Shown one piece after another: positions 1-6,122 of a DNA stretch of 6,451 nucleotides. The notes under the pieces were generated by a model. That model had not been told where the DNA came from. It worked only from the letters and a program-made list of their open reading frames with translations, and ran no database searches. The translations under genes and the position numbers were made by a program. The stretch covers positions 2,528 to 8,978 of the forward strand of contig MKSH01000135.1 in assembly GCA_001898095.1 (NCBI GenBank), read 5' to 3'. Position 1 is the first letter of the stretch; every line of letters begins with the position of its first letter. This stretch comes from Solirubrobacterales bacterium 70-9 (GTDB lineage: Bacteria; Actinomycetota; Thermoleophilia; Solirubrobacterales; 70-9).

Positions 1-121
1 CGACCGCAGGGAAGCCTATCGGCGGCGCTTCCATCGCAGTGCGCCCTTTCAAGGACTTGCTGCGGCCGAAATATGCGACCTCCGCGACTGCACTTACGTT
101 CTCTTTGTCCACTGGGTCCAT
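1..121 (-). CDS. Possible 5' end of an unidentified gene running off the left edge
   Basis: A minus-strand frame opens with ATG at 121-119 and stays open for 40 codons to the window edge, beginning MDPVDKENVSAVAEV. I do not recognise the product. The frame is the same one as pucR and has no stop between the pucR stop and the edge, so its openness alone proves little in GC-rich DNA. The ATG has AGGA directly against it, which is too close for a good ribosome binding site, and third positions are less GC-rich than in the genes upstream. A GTG at 136-134 is an alternative start. If real, it would be a fifth gene of the same direction. It is quite possibly not a gene. Confidence 0.2.
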   Translation of the reverse strand, partial: MDPVDKENVSAVAEVAYFGRSKSLKGRTAMEAPPIGFPAV

Positions 122-136
122 TCCTGTAGGGGCCAC

Positions 137-154
137 GCCGACAGGATTGTCGGC
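137..154. repeat. 7-bp perfect hairpin downstream of the pucR-family gene
   Basis: GCCGACA and TGTCGGC form a perfect 7-bp stem around the loop GGAT, about 65 bp past the pucR-family stop. There is no T run on either side, so it is not a standard intrinsic terminator. It could act as a tract-less terminator or be chance. The rest of 1-217 shows nothing else I can support. Confidence 0.3.
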
Positions 155-217
155 ACCGCCGAAACGCCAGGCAACCGGCGTCGAGTCAAGAGTGGCCAAG
201 CGGTGGGTTACACGGCG

Positions 218-1879
218 TCACATCGCGGCGTCCGAGCGCTGGTCGGCGCCGCTCCGTTGCTCTCGGTCGTTCATCAGACGGTGGATCCGTAGGGCCAACT
301 GGACCCCGAACAATGTCTCCTCGCCGTCGAGCTTTTCGCCGATCAGCTCCTCGATCCGCGCGAGCCGGTGGTAAAGCGACTGACGCTCGAGGTGAAGAGC
401 GCGGGCGGTCTCCGTCTTGCTCATCCCGTTTGCGAAATACGCTTCCAGGGTCCCCAGGAGTTTCGGATGCCGGGTCAGGTCGTGCTCCATCAGGCCTTTG
501 AGTCGTCCGCGGACGAAATCGGCGGCCTCCGGGTTGCCGTCAAGCGCCGAGAGAAGACCGTCGACGGTCGGGAGCGATGCGTCGTACCAGGCGCGCTCCG
601 GCGTGGCGATGGCGGCCGGAACGGCACGGATCGCGGAGAGGAGCCCGTCCCGCACCTCCGTCCAGGAGCGAGCCGACCCCGCAACGCAGACCACCGCCTC
701 GCCTTGGCCACGGCGCGCGACCATTCCGCGGATCACCTTCGCCACGGCATCAGCAACGTCAGCCCGTTTGGTAGCGAGGTCGAGGACGAGAAGCAAAGCG
801 TCGTTGCTGTCCGATACTCCGGCGAGAACCTGGATGCCGCCTCCGGCGAGCTCGCTGCTCAACTTTGCCGAGACGTCGGCCCACTGCCAGCTCTCGTCCG
901 TGCGGGCGCCGGCACGGAACTCGGTCCGCGCGGCGACCACCGGTAGCAATCGGTCGCCTCGCGCCACGAAGCCGAGCGCCCGGGCGGCGTTCTCGGCCTG
1001 CACGTCGTCCAGCCGACCCTCCATGATGCTGCGCAGCATGTTCCCGGTCCCGCGGGCCGCCAGGAGGTCTTCGTGGTGGTACTGGGCCAGCGTCAGGGAG
1101 ATCAGTCCGGCGGCACGTTCAGCGGCCACCTCGTCGAAAGAGGAGAGCGGCCGAGAAAGGGGGAACATGATCAGGTTCCCCCAAGGCTGATCGCCTCCGG
1201 TGAGGACGGGCTGGGCCAGCGACTCCACGCAACCCGCCTGGCGTTGGTGGGCGCGCCAGGCGGCGGTCACGCGCGACTCCTCGACCTTCCCGGTCGCCTG
1301 ATACATGATCCCGCGCCCACGTCGTTCGAGCACCACGGGGTTCCCGACGATCTCGGCCAATGCGACCAGGATCTCGGCGACTCCGGCTCCGTCGAGGAGC
1401 AGGCGGCTGAACCGCTTATGGACCTCGTCGCCGCGCCGAAGCAGCGACAGCTGCCGATCGATGATCTCCGAATGGATCGACTCGGTGACCGTCATGAATC
1501 GGATCACCTCGTGAAGGGCGACTACGGGAAGCCCGCTTCGTTCCGCCGCCTCGACCATCGCCGGCGGCACCTGCTCGAACTTGGGACCGAGCTCCAGTAC
1601 CAATGCGGCCAACCCGCGATCCGCCAGTTCGTCGACGAAGCGGCTCAACTTGAGCGGCTGCGGATCAAGGCGAAGACCCGACGTCAGGAGCAACTCGCCG
1701 CCCTCGAGCCAGGCTGCGATTTCGGGATTCTCGCCGATGTGCACCCACCGGATCGGCCGGTCCAAGGATCGGTCACCGGCAACGACCTCCGGTGCTCCCC
1801 TGGCAAGCGCCGGCATCTCGAGCGCCGCCCTGACAGTGATCTGCGCGGGAGATGGTGACAAAGATTCCGGAGCCTGCAT
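218..1879 (-). CDS. PucR-family transcriptional regulator
   Basis: This is a 553-residue DNA-binding regulator of the PucR type, usually an activator of nearby catabolic genes. Residues about 13-140 match the N-terminal PucR sensory domain (the stretch ending with WVHIGE, then ELLLTSGL). Residues about 288-420 fit the central GGDEF-like region. Residues about 473-533 form the C-terminal helix-turn-helix, with the sequence MSKTETARALHLERQSLYHRL typical of the family HTH_30 domain (written here across residues 486-506). The reading frame is open upstream to 2041, but that would overlap the cupin gene and adds unrelated low-complexity sequence. The ATG at 1879 places the PucR domain at the usual position and has AGGA a few bases upstream. 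It lies last in the operon, 62 bp after the cupin gene, and probably controls these genes together with the divergent LysR protein. The ligand is unknown. Confidence 0.9.
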   Translation of the reverse strand: MQAPESLSPSPAQITVRAALEMPALARGAPEVVAGDRSLDRPIRWVHIGENPEIAAWLEGGELLLTSGLRLDPQPLKLSRFVDELADRGLAALVLELGPKFEQVPPAMVEAAERSGLPVVALHEVIRFMTVTESIHSEIIDRQLSLLRRGDEVHKRFSRLLLDGAGVAEILVALAEIVGNPVVLERRGRGIMYQATGKVEESRVTAAWRAHQRQAGCVESLAQPVLTGGDQPWGNLIMFPLSRPLSSFDEVAAERAAGLISLTLAQYHHEDLLAARGTGNMLRSIMEGRLDDVQAENAARALGFVARGDRLLPVVAARTEFRAGARTDESWQWADVSAKLSSELAGGGIQVLAGVSDSNDALLLVLDLATKRADVADAVAKVIRGMVARRGQGEAVVCVAGSARSWTEVRDGLLSAIRAVPAAIATPERAWYDASLPTVDGLLSALDGNPEAADFVRGRLKGLMEHDLTRHPKLLGTLEAYFANGMSKTETARALHLERQSLYHRLARIEELIGEKLDGEETLFGVQLALRIHRLMNDREQRSGADQRSDAAM

Positions 1880-1941
1880 GGTTCCTATTTCATACCGGTC
1901 GCTCGACGAACGAACGAAATTCCCGCGCGTAGGGTAACCGA

Positions 1942-2469
1942 TCAGGGTCGGCGCTCCGCGCCGATGAAGATCGCACAGATCACACAGGGTTCGGTCGGGT
2001 GGCGGTTGTACCAGGCGTGGTTGGTTCCGTTCTGGACACAACAGTCACCTGCCTTGATCACCTTGACTTCGCCGCTGTCGAGCTCGAGGTGCACTTCACC
2101 GGAGATCACGAGAAGAAGGTCAACCGTGTCGGTGGCGTGCATCCCCTCGTGATCGGTGAGCGCAGCACTCAGCCCTGGCGTCAGGCGCTCAGTTTCCGCG
2201 ATTGCGGCGTCGATGTCCTTGATCGGCTCCGCCTCGAACGCGGCCGACGGAATGGTGAAAAAGCTGAAGCGGTAGCCGTGAGCCGGTGCGTAATAGGCAG
2301 GGGCGTCTGGGCGGGACCCTTCCGTGGGGAGAATTGGGGGCTCGTCCGATCCCCACAGCCTGTAGATCTCATTGCCGCCGAGCGTCGGGGGGAGCACAGG
2401 CTCCACCTTTTCGTCGGCGACGTACACTGAAAGCCCGTCTTCACGCTGCCCGGTAACGATGAGTCTCAT
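1942..2469 (-). CDS. Single-domain cupin protein
   Basis: The 175-residue protein has one cupin barrel in its C-terminal half. Motif 1 spans about residues 107-131, with H111, D117 and G124 in MHATDTVDLLLVISGEV. Motif 2 spans about residues 141-155, GDCCVQNGTNHAWYN, with H151. H111, D117 and H151 are the likely metal-site positions, D117 taking the place of the usual glutamate. The N-terminal 100 residues, with YRLWGSDEPP and a proline-rich stretch, resemble the leader common in this unassigned bacterial cupin family. No signal peptide or membrane segment is seen. The start is well supported by AGGAG at 2477-2481 with a 7-base spacer. It lies 27 bp after ridA and 62 bp before the PucR gene. 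It could be a small metal-dependent enzyme, such as an isomerase or dioxygenase, or a ligand-binding protein; the sequence does not decide. Confidence 0.85.
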   Translation of the reverse strand: MRLIVTGQREDGLSVYVADEKVEPVLPPTLGGNEIYRLWGSDEPPILPTEGSRPDAPAYYAPAHGYRFSFFTIPSAAFEAEPIKDIDAAIAETERLTPGLSAALTDHEGMHATDTVDLLLVISGEVHLELDSGEVKVIKAGDCCVQNGTNHAWYNRHPTEPCVICAIFIGAERRP

Positions 2470-2476
2470 ATCCCTA

Positions 2477-2481
2477 CTCCT
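2477..2481 (-). promoter_or_regulatory. Ribosome binding site of the cupin gene
   Basis: The minus strand reads GAGAGGAG followed by seven bases and ATG. This is a strong Shine-Dalgarno match that fixes the cupin start at 2469. Confidence 0.75.
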
Positions 2482-2496
2482 CTCGAATGTGTGTTG

Positions 2497-2895
2497 TCAT
2501 CGCGGCACCACCGCAACCGCGTCGATCTCGACCAGGTAACGGGGGTCCGGGAGGCCCGCGACGACAATGGCGGTGCTTGCGGGGAATGGTGCGGTGATGA
2601 AATCCGCTCGGGCCTTCGCGACCGCCGGGTAGTCGGCACGGTCGGTGAGGTAGGTCGTCAGCTTCACCACCGAGCTGAAGTCGCAGCCCGCACCGGCCAG
2701 GACCGCCCGCACGTTGGCAAATGCCTGGCGTGCTTGGGATTCGGCGTCGTCGCCGATCAGGACGCGGTCAGATCCGAGGCCAACCTGACCGGCGACGTAC
2801 AGGAACCTGCCGTCGCCGACGACACCATGGCTGTAGCTCGTGCCGGGGGGTGCGAGTCCCTCGACCTCGACGATCTGCCTTTCCCCGATATTCAA
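2497..2895 (-). CDS. RidA-family protein lacking the catalytic arginine, TTG start
   Basis: The 132-residue protein matches the Rid (YjgF/YER057c/UK114) fold in length and sequence, including FLYVAGQVGL (residues 31-40), the helix with QARQAFANVRAVLAGAG, the strand VVKLTTYLTD and the C-terminal LVEIDAVAVV. Archetypal RidA proteins are trimers that hydrolyse reactive imine/enamine intermediates to 2-oxoacids and ammonia. Here the position of the catalytic arginine (R105 in E. coli RidA, in PARS) is serine: P105-A106-S107-T108. The glutamate equivalent to E120 is kept as E123. By family knowledge this places it among the Rid subgroups without proven imine hydrolase activity. The open frame extends upstream to 3123 inside the ThDP gene, but AAGGAGG five bases before TTG at 2895 and the family length point to the TTG start. 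It sits 31 bp after the ThDP gene and 27 bp before the cupin gene. Confidence 0.88.
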   Translation of the reverse strand: MNIGERQIVEVEGLAPPGTSYSHGVVGDGRFLYVAGQVGLGSDRVLIGDDAESQARQAFANVRAVLAGAGCDFSSVVKLTTYLTDRADYPAVAKARADFITAPFPASTAIVVAGLPDPRYLVEIDAVAVVPR

Positions 2896-2900
2896 CGTGT

Positions 2901-2907
2901 CCTCCTT
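2901..2907 (-). promoter_or_regulatory. Ribosome binding site that sets the TTG start of the RidA gene
   Basis: The minus strand reads AAGGAGG, a near-perfect Shine-Dalgarno sequence, then the spacer ACACG and TTG. No ATG or GTG in this frame has comparable support, so the site decides the start. Confidence 0.8.
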
Positions 2908-2926
2908 TGCAGGCCAGTGGCGATCT

Positions 2927-4690
2927 CTACGTAGGGCGCGGCGATGGCAGGGCGGGCAGCGGCGGCCGCCGGAGCAGCGGGCTGCCGGCCCAGGCGGTGA
3001 TCGGCGGGTGGGCATCGGGGTCGATCGCGACCTCGACCAGGAACGGTGCACCGACGTCGACCGCGCCGGCAAGGACCTCCTCCAGCCGCTGCGGGTCGTC
3101 GACCCGGGCCGATTCGACCCCACACGCCTTGGCGATCGCGGAGTGGTCGATCGGAGCCAACTCCACCGCTCCGGTGTGGGCGCCGAACTTATGCAGCTCG
3201 GCGTGCTTCTGGAAGCCGAGGATCGAGTTGTCGAGGACGATCACCGTGATCGGTAGATGCTCGCGGGCAAGGGTCTCGAGCTCCGACCAGCAATGAGCAA
3301 AGCCGCCGTCGCCGAGCAGGCAGACGACCTGGGCGGCGGGCGCGGCCACCTGCGCGCCGATCGCGAGCGGCAGTCCCCAGCCGAGGCCGGCAAGCCCACG
3401 TGGTGAGATGAATCGCCTACCCGCCGGGCTGGCCGTGAGGTAACTGCTCGCCCAGATGGTCGAGTAGCTGGCGTCTGCGACTACCACCGAGTCGGCCTCC
3501 AGGAGCGCGTCCAGCTCACCCATCACCCGCTCGGGTCTCAGCGGCGTCGCCGGGGATTCGAGCAGGGGCGCAGCCCGCTCGCGATCCAGGGCCCGCCGGG
3601 AAGCGATCGCCGCGGCCAGCTGATCGCGCCCCGAGCGACGATGGGACAGGTCCATCACGGCGAGTTTGGCGGTCAGGTCTTCGAGCCCGGCCCGGGCATC
3701 TCCGACCAGGCGGACCGCGGGGTAGTTGCGTCCGATCTCGATCGGATCGATGTCCAGGTGGATGAAGTCGGCGCCTTCGGGAAAAAGGCGCCAAGCATCG
3801 GTGCCGTTCTCGTTCGTCCGGGTTCCGATCAGGACGACAAGGTCGGCGGCGCCCACCAGCTTCAGGACGCCATGGCTGAGCGAGCCCTCCGCCATATAAG
3901 ACGTCACCATCCCGAGCGACAGCTCGTGGCGCTCGTCGACCGCCCCCTTGCCCATGGTCGTGGTGCCGACGGGTAACCCGGCGAGCTCCTGCAGCTCGCC
4001 CAGGGCCCTCACGGCGTTTGAGTCATGCACCCCGCCGCCGGCTATGACCAGCGGCGTCTCGGCGTCGGCGATCAGCCGGGCCGCGGTCTCGATTCGGTCG
4101 GCGTCCGGCCGCGGACGGTCATACGGATACGCGATCGTCGCCTCCGGCGCTCGCCCACCACCAGCGGCGGGCAGGCGGAGCACATCGCTCGGCAGCAGTC
4201 CCACCACCGGCCCGGGCCGACCGCTCAGCGCGGTCGTCAGGAGTAGGTCGAGGTCGTGCTCGATCCGCTCGGGGCTGTCGAGCAATGAGACCCTCTTCGT
4301 ACATGCGGCGAACAGATCGGCGTGATCGAGTTCCTGGAACGCGTTCCGGTCTCGTGATGATCTGGGCACCTCCTGGACAAGCGCCAAGATCGGCACCGAG
4401 GCCTTCGAGGCCTCAGCGAGCGGTGGCACCAGAAGGGATGCAGCGGGCCCGTTCTGGGCGGTGACGATTCCAAGCGTCCTACTGACGCGGGCGAAGCCAT
4501 CGGCCATCGCACCGCCGGCGTTCTCGGCTCGGTAGACGAGCTGGCGAATCCCCACGCGTTCAGCGGCAAGGATCAGGGCGGAGGGCAGGCTTTGCCCGAA
4601 GATGCATTCGACCCCGCGGCGCCGGAGAGCGGTGGCGATGACATCGGCAACGGTTCCGTCGCGACTCTTCGGGGCGGACGTCTCGGTCAC
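2927..4690 (-). CDS. Thiamine-diphosphate enzyme, acetolactate synthase-like
   Basis: The 587-residue protein has the three domains of the pyruvate oxidase/acetolactate synthase/2-oxoacid decarboxylase superfamily. The N-terminal ThDP domain (about 12-175) has the catalytic E56 in YRAENAGGAMADGFAR and the stretch AFQELD at 117-122. The central domain (about 190-345) includes VIAGGG and FIHLDIDPIEIGRNYP. The C-terminal ThDP domain (about 400-555) has RGLAGLGWGLPLAIGA, the metal and diphosphate motif GDGG at 460-463, and DN at 487-488 where NN is usual, with N488 the expected metal ligand. The tail after about 560 is rich in proline. Such enzymes decarboxylate a 2-oxoacid and release an aldehyde or join it to an acceptor; the substrate cannot be read here. 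The frame is open to 4846 but would overlap the divergent LysR gene, so GTG at 4690 is preferred, with only a weak ribosome site. It is the first gene of the operon. Confidence 0.88.
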   Translation of the reverse strand: MTETSAPKSRDGTVADVIATALRRRGVECIFGQSLPSALILAAERVGIRQLVYRAENAGGAMADGFARVSRTLGIVTAQNGPAASLLVPPLAEASKASVPILALVQEVPRSSRDRNAFQELDHADLFAACTKRVSLLDSPERIEHDLDLLLTTALSGRPGPVVGLLPSDVLRLPAAGGGRAPEATIAYPYDRPRPDADRIETAARLIADAETPLVIAGGGVHDSNAVRALGELQELAGLPVGTTTMGKGAVDERHELSLGMVTSYMAEGSLSHGVLKLVGAADLVVLIGTRTNENGTDAWRLFPEGADFIHLDIDPIEIGRNYPAVRLVGDARAGLEDLTAKLAVMDLSHRRSGRDQLAAAIASRRALDRERAAPLLESPATPLRPERVMGELDALLEADSVVVADASYSTIWASSYLTASPAGRRFISPRGLAGLGWGLPLAIGAQVAAPAAQVVCLLGDGGFAHCWSELETLAREHLPITVIVLDNSILGFQKHAELHKFGAHTGAVELAPIDHSAIAKACGVESARVDDPQRLEEVLAGAVDVGAPFLVEVAIDPDAHPPITAWAGSPLLRRPPLPALPSPRPT

Positions 4691-4745
4691 GCCACCATCG
4701 TGCGGACCGGGCGGCGCGTTGTCCAAGACCAGATGCGAATGATGT

Positions 4746-4764
4746 CGATAGACAACGTCTATCG
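4746..4764. promoter_or_regulatory. 19-bp palindrome, likely LysR operator
   Basis: CGATAGAC-AAC-GTCTATCG is a perfect 8-bp inverted repeat with a 3-bp centre. It contains ATAG-N7-CTAT and so the T-N11-A signature (T4749, A4761) of LysR-family recognition sites. It is 35 bp before the LysR ATG and 55 bp before the ThDP GTG, in the 109-bp divergent region, where it could serve both autoregulation and operon control. I could not identify clear -35/-10 boxes for either direction. Confidence 0.75.
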
Positions 4765-4799
4765 TTGGGAGACTCGGTGGCGCCGAATCGGGATCCAGG

Positions 4800-5699
4800 A
4801 TGAAGCAACCGCTGATCAACCTCAAACGTCTTTGGTACGTGATCACGGTCGCCGAAGAGGCTCACTTCGGTCGGGCGGCGGCACGCCTGCGGATCTCCCA
4901 ACCCTCGCTCTCCCAACAGATCAAGACCGCCGAGAGCGAGCTCGGTGTCCGGCTGTTCGACCGTGACGCGGCGGGCGTGAAACTGACCGCAGCCGGACGC
5001 GAGCTCGTCGGTGATGGCGAATCGCTCCTCGCCGGCGCCCAGCGCTTGGCCGACCGCGTGGCTTCGGCGAGCGCCACCATCAGCGGACGGCTCAACATCA
5101 GCTACAGCCGCTCGGCCGCGCACCTCGGGATCGGAGAGCTCGTCGATGAATTCCGCCGAGATCATCCCCAGGTCGCGATCCATACGAGCACCGCGTGGAC
5201 GACCCGCAATCTCGAGCAACTCGACCGGGAAGAGGTCGACATCGCCTTCGTTCGGCCGCCACTGGAGGACGACCGGCCGCTACTCGACCTCGGCGGAGAC
5301 GACCTGGCCGTCGCGGTGCCATCCGACCACGATCTGGTCGGACGGCAGCCGATCGATCCGGCCTGGCTCAGCGGGGAGCCGGTCGTGTTCTGGCCTCGCG
5401 AGCAGGGGCCGGGCTACCACGACAGCATCCTCGGCCAGGTGTGGCGGACAGACCCGCCGCGAGTCACGCTGGAGGAGCCGGAGGCGGAGCTGATCCTGGA
5501 GGCGGTCGCACGCGGCCGGGGCATCACCGTGCTCGACCGACGCCGCGCGCTGCGCATGAAGCCGGTCGGGGTCGCGATCCTCGCCTTCAGGCCGCCCGCC
5601 CCCAACGTCCGGCTGGGGGTCACCTGGCGCCCGGGCGATCGGTCCGCGGCGGTTCAAGCGTTTGTCGATTTGTGCCGCCGGGCAACGACAGCCGCATGA
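4800..5699 (+). CDS. LysR-family transcriptional regulator
   Basis: The 299-residue protein has the usual LysR length and layout. The N-terminal winged helix-turn-helix spans about residues 6-65, with FGRAAARLRISQPSLSQQI followed by ELGVRLFDRD and LTAAGRELV. A linker helix follows (about 66-90), then a two-lobed effector-binding domain (about 92-295) starting at GRLNISYS, with VDIAFVRPP at about 144-152. Such proteins bind DNA as tetramers and respond to a small molecule, often a substrate or intermediate of the adjacent pathway. The gene diverges from the ThDP operon and shares with it the palindrome at 4746-4764, so it is the probable local regulator of that operon and of itself. The ATG has only a weak ribosome site (AGG directly adjacent, GGGA further upstream), but the start fits the family N-terminus. 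The stop lies in a 19-bp tandem repeat. Confidence 0.93.
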   Translation: MKQPLINLKRLWYVITVAEEAHFGRAAARLRISQPSLSQQIKTAESELGVRLFDRDAAGVKLTAAGRELVGDGESLLAGAQRLADRVASASATISGRLNISYSRSAAHLGIGELVDEFRRDHPQVAIHTSTAWTTRNLEQLDREEVDIAFVRPPLEDDRPLLDLGGDDLAVAVPSDHDLVGRQPIDPAWLSGEPVVFWPREQGPGYHDSILGQVWRTDPPRVTLEEPEAELILEAVARGRGITVLDRRRALRMKPVGVAILAFRPPAPNVRLGVTWRPGDRSAAVQAFVDLCRRATTAA

Positions 5700-5728
5700 A
5701 GTTGGATGAGCCGCATGAAGTTGGATGA
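5691..5728. repeat. Perfect 19-bp tandem duplication across the LysR stop
   Basis: GCCGCATGAAGTTGGATGA occurs twice in a row, at 5691-5709 and 5710-5728, with no mismatch. The first copy contains the last codons and TGA stop (5697-5699) of the LysR gene. The duplication leaves the protein unchanged because the stop is in the first copy. It also creates a 10-codon frame, ATG at 5696 to TGA at 5728, overlapping the LysR stop as ATGA; there is no reason to think it is a gene. Confidence 0.9.
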
Positions 5729-5837
5729 CGCGCTACGCCTTTCGGGGCGGGCGATACACCCGTCGGCGCGGCGGGGGTAACGGGTCCGTCATCTCGACGC
5801 GAACGAGCAGTGCAGGAGAGGCCGTTCTCAAGGCTTC

Positions 5838-5886
5838 GGCACACCCGTCTTCGACCTCACCGTGCCCCCGGCCCCTTTTTGAGGTC
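5838..5886 (+). terminator. Weak candidate terminator region of the LysR gene
   Basis: Two alternative stems occur here. GGCAC (5838-5842) can pair with GTGCC (5862-5866), followed after a C-rich stretch by five T at 5876-5880. GACCTCA (5853-5859) can pair with TGAGGTC (5880-5886) around a 20-base loop. Neither is a compact textbook terminator, and the site is about 140 bp past the LysR stop. The stretch 5729-5906 otherwise shows no gene. Confidence 0.25.
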
Positions 5887-5906
5887 AGGCTTCCTTCCCG
5901 AGCGCA

Positions 5907-5933
5907 GCAAACCCGCCTACCAAGCGGGTTTGC
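5907..5933 (-). terminator. Hairpin just past the tRNA 3' end, likely its terminator
   Basis: GCAAACCCGC and GCGGGTTTGC form a perfect 10-bp stem with a 7-base loop, starting 6 bases after the tRNA fragment on the minus strand. There is no long T tract after it, although GGGTTTGC ends the stem. The position and shape fit the terminator of the tRNA gene to which the fragment belonged; it could work in both directions. Confidence 0.65.
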
Positions 5934-5938
5934 CCGTA

Positions 5939-5984
5939 TGCGCCCGACTGGATTCGAACCAGTGACCTTCGGTTTCGTAGACCG
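5939..5984 (-). tRNA. Partial tRNA-Arg(ACG): 3' half only, putative attachment-site scar
   Basis: On the minus strand these 46 bases correspond to tRNA positions 28-73. They give a four-pair anticodon stem (CGGT/ACCG) around the loop CTACGAA with anticodon ACG, a variable region ending GGTC, a perfect T arm ACTGG-TTCGAAT-CCAGT, and the acceptor 3' strand CGGGCGC with discriminator A. No CCA is encoded. The acceptor needs GCGCCCG at the 5' end, and no such sequence or D arm lies upstream; the tRNA match breaks off at position 27-28. A 3' tRNA half without its 5' half is the usual product of integration of an element at a tRNA gene. It is not expected to make a working tRNA. Confidence 0.7.
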
Positions 5985-6020
5985 GGCCGGGGACCCTGCT
6001 GGACTATGTGGGGCTCGGTT

Positions 6021-6122
6021 TCAAGCGGATTTCACGAAATCGGACTCGGCTCGGATCGGCGGGGCTCCGTGTGGCACCGTGCCCCATTTCGTGCCCCAGC
6101 AACTCGAGCAATGCCCGGTTAC
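6021..6122 (-). pseudogene. Relic resembling the C-terminal tail of a tyrosine integrase
   Basis: A 33-codon minus-strand frame ends at TGA 6021-6023 and is closed upstream by TAG at 6123-6125. It contains WGTKWGT at residues 9-15, a tail motif I associate with site-specific integrases of elements that sit at tRNA genes. No start codon of the ATG type and no catalytic domain are present, so at most it is a remnant. Its place, 36 bp from the tRNA 3' half and reading toward it, is where the end of an integrase gene is often found. The identification rests on one short motif and position, and it could be chance. Confidence 0.35.

Noticed and set aside
417..1190. Long plus-strand frame of 257 codons opposite pucR
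   Set aside because: Arginine- and serine-rich shadow typical of GC-rich antisense frames; the PucR domains on the other strand are clear.
1073..1858. Plus-strand frame of 261 codons opposite pucR
   Set aside because: Antisense of the conserved PucR N-terminal domain with no recognisable domain of its own.
1880..2041. Upstream extension of the PucR gene to ATG 2041
   Set aside because: It overlaps the end of the cupin gene by 100 bp and adds 54 residues without family match.
4691..4846. Upstream extension of the ThDP gene to 4846
   Set aside because: It would run through the operator and into the divergent LysR gene; the conserved domain begins shortly after GTG 4690.
4560..5219. Minus-strand frame of 219 codons opposite the LysR gene
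   Set aside because: Shadow of the LysR helix-turn-helix region and of the start of the ThDP gene.
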